A stretch of 64,000 bases of DNA from an uncultured Flavobacteriales bacterium (GTDB lineage Bacteria > Bacteroidota > Bacteroidia > Flavobacteriales > Crocinitomicaceae): contig CAMLRS010000018.1 in NCBI GenBank assembly GCA_946482515.1, forward strand, positions 1 to 64,000, in the 5' to 3' direction. The notes under the pieces were generated by a model that was not told the origin of the DNA, did no database searches, and saw only the letters and a list, made by a program, of their open reading frames with translations. Each line of letters opens with the position of its first letter. The first letter of the stretch is position 1. This document shows positions 58,786 through 64,000 of the stretch, piece by piece. A program made the translations under genes and the position numbers.

Positions 58786-59919
58786 AAACAACTCCGCTAG
58801 CTCTTCACCGGCCAGGCTGCCGATCGCAACGCCCATTCCGCCCATACGGACTGCCATTCCGACGTGTGGATGTGTGAGCTCGATGAGTGGTTTTTTCTCG
58901 GTTCCAACGCCCATAATGCCCGCCCAGCGATATGCCGTACGAATCGTCTTTCCGGGAAGGATTTTCGTTCGGGCCAATTCTTCCAGCGCCTGAACGATGG
59001 TATCCGTAACAGCTAATTCGGTGGACGTTTCGCCTTTGAAATCGAGGTTGCGGCCACCGCCGAGCAGCAGGCGATTGTCTACCGAACGGAAGTAATAATA
59101 GCCTTTCTGGTAATGGAACGTGCCGGGAAGCGACCAGCCCGGAATCGGATCTGTCACCAACACTTGCGCCCGTGCCGGAACGATGCGCTCATCCGAGAGG
59201 AATTGCCCGGCGAATCCGTTCACGGTTACGGCCATGTGAGCGGCTTTCAGTGTTCCGTAGGTGGTAGTGACAGTTACGTCATTTGTACCGACTTCGCAAT
59301 GAAGTACTTCCATGCCGTTCAGGACCGTAATGCCAGCTGCAGCGAGCAATTGCTGGGTAGCAACGAACAGTTTTCCTGTATGCAGCTCACCTTCGAGCCG
59401 GTTGTGAAATCCGCCCGCAATGCCTTGAAAACCGCAACGTTGTGCCATGGTGTCGTCGTAGCTGTAACAATCCTTCTGACCGGTAATTTGCCCGATCTGT
59501 TCGTTGAAATAACCGAGTCGGTCGTTGAGTCGTTGTTGTTCAACTGTATCTTCTGTCGTGAGCAGGTCCCACGAACCGGGAAAAACCAATCCGATCTGTT
59601 CGGCAGAAAAGCGTTCCTGTAACCGCTGCAAACCGCGCCAGCGCAGCTCAACCGTGGCCCAGACGCGCTCTTCGGATATGTGTTCCAGGTCGTCGTCGAG
59701 CTCAGTCACACTTCCGAAACAGGCAAACCCGGCATTTTTCGTACTGGCACCGGTTGGCAGGTAGCCGCGCTCCAGGATCACGATCCTCGCATCAGGGAAA
59801 CGCTCACGCAGTCGCAATGCGCAGGCTGAACCTACGATTCCGGAGCCGATCACCAGGAAATCGATGTCTTCAAGCAGGGTGGAGCGTTCCCAGTAGCTCA
59901 GTTGGTCAAATTGTAGCAT
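58783..59919 (-). CDS. FAD-dependent oxidoreductase of the DAO/glycine oxidase family
   Basis: 378 residues. The FAD-binding Rossmann motif is DFLVIGSGIVGSACALRL (GxGxxG at about 25-30), followed by an acidic ILERG and TKNAGFACFGS; the C-terminal half is the DAO substrate domain, ending in GGMGVAIGSLAGEELAELF. It should oxidise a free or N-substituted amino acid, transferring electrons to oxygen or quinone; substrate unknown. No signal peptide. Its 3' end abuts the AACTC repeat. Confidence 0.87.
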   Translation of the reverse strand: MLQFDQLSYWERSTLLEDIDFLVIGSGIVGSACALRLRERFPDARIVILERGYLPTGASTKNAGFACFGSVTELDDDLEHISEERVWATVELRWRGLQRLQERFSAEQIGLVFPGSWDLLTTEDTVEQQRLNDRLGYFNEQIGQITGQKDCYSYDDTMAQRCGFQGIAGGFHNRLEGELHTGKLFVATQQLLAAAGITVLNGMEVLHCEVGTNDVTVTTTYGTLKAAHMAVTVNGFAGQFLSDERIVPARAQVLVTDPIPGWSLPGTFHYQKGYYYFRSVDNRLLLGGGRNLDFKGETSTELAVTDTIVQALEELARTKILPGKTIRTAYRWAGIMGVGTEKKPLIELTHPHVGMAVRMGGMGVAIGSLAGEELAELF

Positions 59920-60024
59920 AAGCCGCTTCGTAAATGAACTATTTTGACGATCTTTGTAAGAATTAGGATCAAAATTAAACCAAATCTGTAACCGGTTGTA
60001 CAGCCGTCCGTTTAAAAAGCTATT

Positions 60025-63000
60025 ATGAGGTTTTTCTTGCTTTTGCTGCTCTGTTTGATCTCCGTTGTCGGGTTCTCACAGGAGATGTTGAATGTGGACG
60101 TACTCACAAAGGACTTCAAAACCGACAAAAAAGACGGTGGTGTCACAATCAAAGTCTATGACGGCGCTTCGCTGGTCGGAACGTATACCAGTCCGGCGAA
60201 CGGAAAAGTCGTTTTCCAGGTTCCGGTAGGCAAGGTTTACAAAGTCGAAGCTTCCAAAGCAGGAAAAGTCACCCGCTACATCAACGTAAACGCCAAAGGT
60301 ATTACCACCGAGCTCTTGCCGGCGAATACGTCTCCTACAGCTACATTTTCCCTCGGATTGTTCGAACAGGCTCCAGGAGTGGATTATTCCTACGTGACCT
60401 CCAATCCGGCTACCGAATTCTATTTCGACGGCAGTAATCCGGCACTCCAATACGACGGCGTTGTGGCTGATCGTATGTCCAAGAAGATCGAAAAGCTCCT
60501 CAAAGATGCCGATGCTGCAGCCGGACAGTCGGAAGCAGCTTATAACGCAGCGATCAAAAAAGCCGATGCCTTTTACAACCAGAAAAAATACGAGGAAGCG
60601 CTTGTAGAATACGAAGCAGCGCTGAAAATCAAGCCGACAGAGCCTCACCCGAATCAGCGTCTGATGGAAATCGACGGCATTCTCAAAGCACAGAAAGCCA
60701 ACGCACAGCAGAGTGCGGAGATCGATCAGGCCTACCAGGGCCTTATTTCGGCTGCTGATGCGCTTTTCAACCAGAAGAAATACGAAGAAGCGATCAAACG
60801 CTACGAAGAAGCTTTAACCAAGAAGCAGGAACAGTACCCGAAAGACCAGATCGCGAAGGCGAATGCAGAAATCACCAAGCAGAAAAACGAAGCGGCAAAT
60901 GCTGCGAAATACAAGGAAGTGATCGAAGCCGGTGATATGTTCATGAAGCAGAAAAGCTTCACGACTGCAAAGGCGAAGTATACGGAAGCACTCAAATACA
61001 AAGCCGATGATCCTTATGCGACCGGTAAGCTGAAAGAAATTGAAGGCGAGCTGCAAAAACAGAAGGCCGATACGGAATTGAAAAAGCAGTACGATGCTGC
61101 AATTGCTGCTGGTGATGCGCTGTTTGCCGAAGAAAAATGGGCCGAGGCGAAAGTGAAATACCAGGAAGCGCTTAAGATACAGTCGTCGTCGGCCTATGCA
61201 CAGGGTCGTATTACCGATATCGACGCGAAGCTCGCTGCCCTTCAGCAACAGAAAGCAAAAGAAGAGCTGATCAATAAATTACTGGCAGAAGGAAATACTG
61301 CTTTTACCGCTTCACAATGGGTAGCTGCCAAAGCGAAGTACGAAGAAGTACTGAAGCAGGATCCGAACAATGCAACTGCGGCAGGACGTATCAAGGATAT
61401 CGAAGCGAAAATCGCCGCTGAAAAAGCGAGTGCAGAAAACCTGGCGAAGATCAAGCAATTGATCGCCGACGGAGATGCATTGGCGAAAGCGAATAAACTG
61501 GAAGAAGCCAAGGCAAAATACCAGCAGGCGCTCGACCTGAAGCCGGATGGTGCTGTTCAGGCAAAAATTGACGCCATCAATCAACAGATTGCGGCTGCCG
61601 GGGCAAAAGCCGAGCAAAAAGCGAAGTACGATAAAGCCATGGCCGATGGCGAAGCGTTGTTTGCAAGCGCTTCGTATGAACAAGCCAAAGCGAAATTCAA
61701 GGAAGCACAGGATCTCGATCCGGCGCAGGCGTTACCGAAGCAGCGTATCATCGATACTGACAAGAAAATCGCCGAGGCTGCAGCCAATGCACAGAAGAAC
61801 GAGAAATTCCAGGCGGCGATGAATGCCGGTAATGCTGCATTGGCGGCCAAAAACCTGACGGAAGCGAAGGCAAAATTCCAGGATGCGATCAACATCGATG
61901 GCTCGAAGACAGAAGCGAAAACCAAACTGGCGGAAGTGGAATCGCTCATTGCTGCCGATCTGAAAACAAAAGAAAATCAGGCGAAATACGATGCCGCGAT
62001 CAAAGCCGGTGCTGACGCCCTTGCGGCCAATAAGCTCACAGAGGCGAAAGCCAAATACCAGCAGGCGGCTTTATTGGATCCGTCGAAACCGGAGCCGAAT
62101 CAAAAAATAGCCGAGATCGACCGACTGATCGCCCAGGCTGAGACACAAACGAAGATTGCCGGCTTGCTGACTGAAGGAAATGCTGCGCTGGGTAAAAAGG
62201 ACCTGGCAACTGCCCGTGCGAAATACCAGCAGGTGATGACACTCGATCCTTCCAATGCCGAAGCTTCATCCAAACTACAGGAAATTGCCCGACTGGAGAA
62301 AGATGCAGCCAGCGAAGCACAGAATGAAGCGCGCTTTAAGCAATTGAAGGAAGACGCCACAAACGAGATGTCGAAAGGCAACTACCAGATGGCTAAACAA
62401 AAACTGATCGAAGCAAAGACAATCAAAGCCGATCCTTCCATCGATCAGCTGATTGCTCAGTGCGAAGTCAAAATTGCCGAACAGGCGAAAGGCGCGGAAG
62501 CTGATAAACAGTACCAGGCATTGCTTGCAGAAGCACAGGGACTGGAATCCGGCAAGCAATACGACCAGGCGATTGAGAAATACAATGCGGCTTCGAAGAT
62601 CAAACCGAATGAAACACTTCCGAAAGAGCGTATTGCAGCGATCAACCAGATCAAGTCGAACAACGCCAACCAGGCTAAAATAGATGCGGATTACGCAGCC
62701 CTGATGAAAAAAGGCGATGAAGCCTTCCAGACACAGGATTACCTTAAAGCGATCCAGTTTTACAACCAGGCGCTGGGTGTGAAACCGAATGAGAAAGCCC
62801 CGGTAGAGAAAGCAGCTGAAGCCGAGCGACTCGAAAGAGAAAAAGGGAACGACTTCCTTGTTCAATACCAGAAAGTACTGTCGGTTGCTCAAAAGGCAAT
62901 GGATGAAAAGAATTATACTAAAGCCCAGGAGCTCTATAAGCGGGCAACGAATATGAATGCCGATGACCAGCTTCCGAAAGACAAGCTGGCCGAGATCGAC

Positions 63001-64000
63001 AGAATCCTGAAAGCAGACAAAGACGCCCAGGAAAAGCTGGCCGCTTACAACAAAAAGATGAGCGAAGCAGAAGCTGCTGCAACGTCCGGAAAACTGGAGA
63101 ACGCGATTACGCTGTTTCAGCAGGCTAAAACCATTCGTCCCGACGAAACACAGCCCGACAAGCGTATTGCGGAGATCAGGTCACAGATCGATGCGGGCAA
63201 TGCGGCAGCCGGTGAAACCGAAAAACGTTACCTCGCCCTGATGGCGGAAGGAAATACGGCCGCAGCCGGACAAGATTACGAAGGAGCGTTGGCGAAATAC
63301 GAAGCAGCGCTTGCCGTTAAGCAAAACGATAAGGATGCACAAACCAAGGCTTCAGAGATGCGCCAGTTGCTCGACGACAGGGCCAAAGCAGCTGCGAAGA
63401 GCGGTGAGATACAGAAGCTGCTGACCAAAGCCGATGCCGAATTTGCCAATTCCAAGTGGCAGGTAGCGAAAGACATTTACGAAAGTGTTCTGAAGATCGA
63501 TGGAAGCAATAAATACGCAACCGAGCAGATCCGACTGTGCAATACCAATCTGAAGAAGGAAAGCGCTGATGAAGTTGAGATCAACTACCAGAAAATCATT
63601 GCGAAAGGCGACGAAAACTTCGACAAGAAAGACTACGACCGAGCGATCGACTATTACAAACGTGCGAGCAAGCTCAAATCGGGCGATCCATACCCGAAAA
63701 AGCGTTTGGAAGAGATCGACGCCATCCTGAACCCGAAACCGGTTGTGAACAACCAGCCGCAGCCGTTGACAGCATTGGGTGACCCTAACAACTCGCTTTC
63801 CGACCAGGCCCTTCAGAAAGCCGAAACAGAGCGTAAAAAGCGTAAGTTCTTCCGTTTCCAGCGTAAGCTCGATGAAGCGGCTGCACTGACCGACTCGCTC
63901 GCAGCACAACAATACGGTGATGCCAAGGAGACAGATCAGTCAATCACGGCTATTAAAAAGGAAAACGAGCAGCAAGGTGTCAATGAAGAAGAAAGTCACC
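60025..64000 (+). CDS. Giant secreted TPR-repeat protein, 3' end beyond window
   Basis: More than 1325 residues are open to the window edge, starting at ATG 60025 with a signal peptide (MRFFLLLLLCLISVVGFSQ). Residues ~25-100 form a carboxypeptidase-regulatory-like beta domain (GGVTIKVYDGASLVGTYTSPANGKVVF). From about residue 170 to 1235 I count 18 tandem units of ~60 residues with the pattern YxxAIxxGDALFxxKxYxEAKxKYxEALxIKPxxxYPxxRIxEIDxxL, each a TPR helix pair plus a linker helix. After that comes a basic, Pro/Asn-containing linker (KPVVNNQPQPLTALGDPNN) and another charged helix. It is periplasmic or surface-exposed, probably a scaffold; the missing C terminus could hold an OmpA or other anchor. 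Function unknown. Confidence 0.85.
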   Translation, partial: MRFFLLLLLCLISVVGFSQEMLNVDVLTKDFKTDKKDGGVTIKVYDGASLVGTYTSPANGKVVFQVPVGKVYKVEASKAGKVTRYINVNAKGITTELLPANTSPTATFSLGLFEQAPGVDYSYVTSNPATEFYFDGSNPALQYDGVVADRMSKKIEKLLKDADAAAGQSEAAYNAAIKKADAFYNQKKYEEALVEYEAALKIKPTEPHPNQRLMEIDGILKAQKANAQQSAEIDQAYQGLISAADALFNQKKYEEAIKRYEEALTKKQEQYPKDQIAKANAEITKQKNEAANAAKYKEVIEAGDMFMKQKSFTTAKAKYTEALKYKADDPYATGKLKEIEGELQKQKADTELKKQYDAAIAAGDALFAEEKWAEAKVKYQEALKIQSSSAYAQGRITDIDAKLAALQQQKAKEELINKLLAEGNTAFTASQWVAAKAKYEEVLKQDPNNATAAGRIKDIEAKIAAEKASAENLAKIKQLIADGDALAKANKLEEAKAKYQQALDLKPDGAVQAKIDAINQQIAAAGAKAEQKAKYDKAMADGEALFASASYEQAKAKFKEAQDLDPAQALPKQRIIDTDKKIAEAAANAQKNEKFQAAMNAGNAALAAKNLTEAKAKFQDAINIDGSKTEAKTKLAEVESLIAADLKTKENQAKYDAAIKAGADALAANKLTEAKAKYQQAALLDPSKPEPNQKIAEIDRLIAQAETQTKIAGLLTEGNAALGKKDLATARAKYQQVMTLDPSNAEASSKLQEIARLEKDAASEAQNEARFKQLKEDATNEMSKGNYQMAKQKLIEAKTIKADPSIDQLIAQCEVKIAEQAKGAEADKQYQALLAEAQGLESGKQYDQAIEKYNAASKIKPNETLPKERIAAINQIKSNNANQAKIDADYAALMKKGDEAFQTQDYLKAIQFYNQALGVKPNEKAPVEKAAEAERLEREKGNDFLVQYQKVLSVAQKAMDEKNYTKAQELYKRATNMNADDQLPKDKLAEIDRILKADKDAQEKLAAYNKKMSEAEAAATSGKLENAITLFQQAKTIRPDETQPDKRIAEIRSQIDAGNAAAGETEKRYLALMAEGNTAAAGQDYEGALAKYEAALAVKQNDKDAQTKASEMRQLLDDRAKAAAKSGEIQKLLTKADAEFANSKWQVAKDIYESVLKIDGSNKYATEQIRLCNTNLKKESADEVEINYQKIIAKGDENFDKKDYDRAIDYYKRASKLKSGDPYPKKRLEEIDAILNPKPVVNNQPQPLTALGDPNNSLSDQALQKAETERKKRKFFRFQRKLDEAAALTDSLAAQQYGDAKETDQSITAIKKENEQQGVNEEESH

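Noticed and set aside
60076..63912. Several minus-strand frames of 60-205 codons opposite the TPR gene
   Set aside because: They arise because the repetitive Ala/Lys/Glu coding avoids stops in the opposite strand; all mirror the same repeat and encode Phe/Leu/Ser-rich sequence.

Overview
The window comes from a Bacteroidota chromosome, most likely order Flavobacteriales (a Fluviicola/Crocinitomicaceae-like organism is my guess; no rRNA is present to confirm it). Supporting signs: five secreted proteins end in a type IX secretion (T9SS) type A sorting domain; exact matches to the Bacteroidota -7 box TAnnTTTG precede several genes; there are DUF4834 and DUF1573 proteins, an OmpA/PD40 lipoprotein and a CarB that stops before the allosteric domain. 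Coding density is high and gene order looks like an ordinary chromosome. I see no rRNA, tRNA, CRISPR, transposase or prophage gene.

Layout. 1-1.7 kb: 3' end of cysN and a ferredoxin-NADP reductase-like flavoprotein. 1.9-6.8 kb: secreted M1 and S9 peptidases plus a small helical-repeat protein. 7-10.3 kb: an SDR enzyme, then thrC and thrB on the minus strand behind an unannotated Thr-rich leader peptide. 10.5-15.9 kb: M14 carboxypeptidase and a PNGase F-like T9SS protein with a LamG insertion. 16-20.1 kb: coupled operon queE / OmpA-PD40 lipoprotein / UbiA prenyltransferase / maf. 20.2-20.7 kb: a four-helix-bundle (S23/IVP-type) gene enclosed by inverted arrays of a degenerate octamer. 20.7-28.4 kb: sucD, an outer-membrane-type protein, a divergent hxlR / doxX-dsbA pair with a candidate operator, FKBP, TraB, a methyltransferase, a pRiA4b ORF3-like protein and a T9SS protein. 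28.5-41.1 kb: CCA-adding enzyme, delta-60-repeat T9SS protein, tsaC, pyruvate carboxylase, an unknown, trmD, murQ, a PRTase and a thioredoxin-fold lipoprotein. 41.3-48.4 kb: carB, DUF4834, DUF1573, S41 protease, NlpC/P60. 48.4-54.1 kb: a propeller-SpoIIE phosphatase sensor, then speB and a speD-speE fusion. 54.3-60 kb: PepSY protein, hydrolase, efp, a T9SS protein, tatA, a DUF2231-like protein and a DAO-type flavoprotein. 60 kb to the end: a very large TPR protein running off the window.

How the genes fit together: thrBC (threonine), speB with speDE (agmatine to putrescine to spermidine), cysN (sulfate activation), carB (carbamoyl phosphate), pyc and sucD (TCA cycle and anaplerosis) are central metabolism. 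The secreted peptidases, glycosidase-like protein and T9SS cargo suit an organism that degrades external protein and glycoprotein.

The least explained layer is intergenic. At least eight junctions carry fold-back structures built from short iterated words, with a different word family at each type of site. One encloses the four-helix-bundle gene and a gene-less relative lies at 58.6-58.8 kb. This and the Thr leader are the observations I would follow first.
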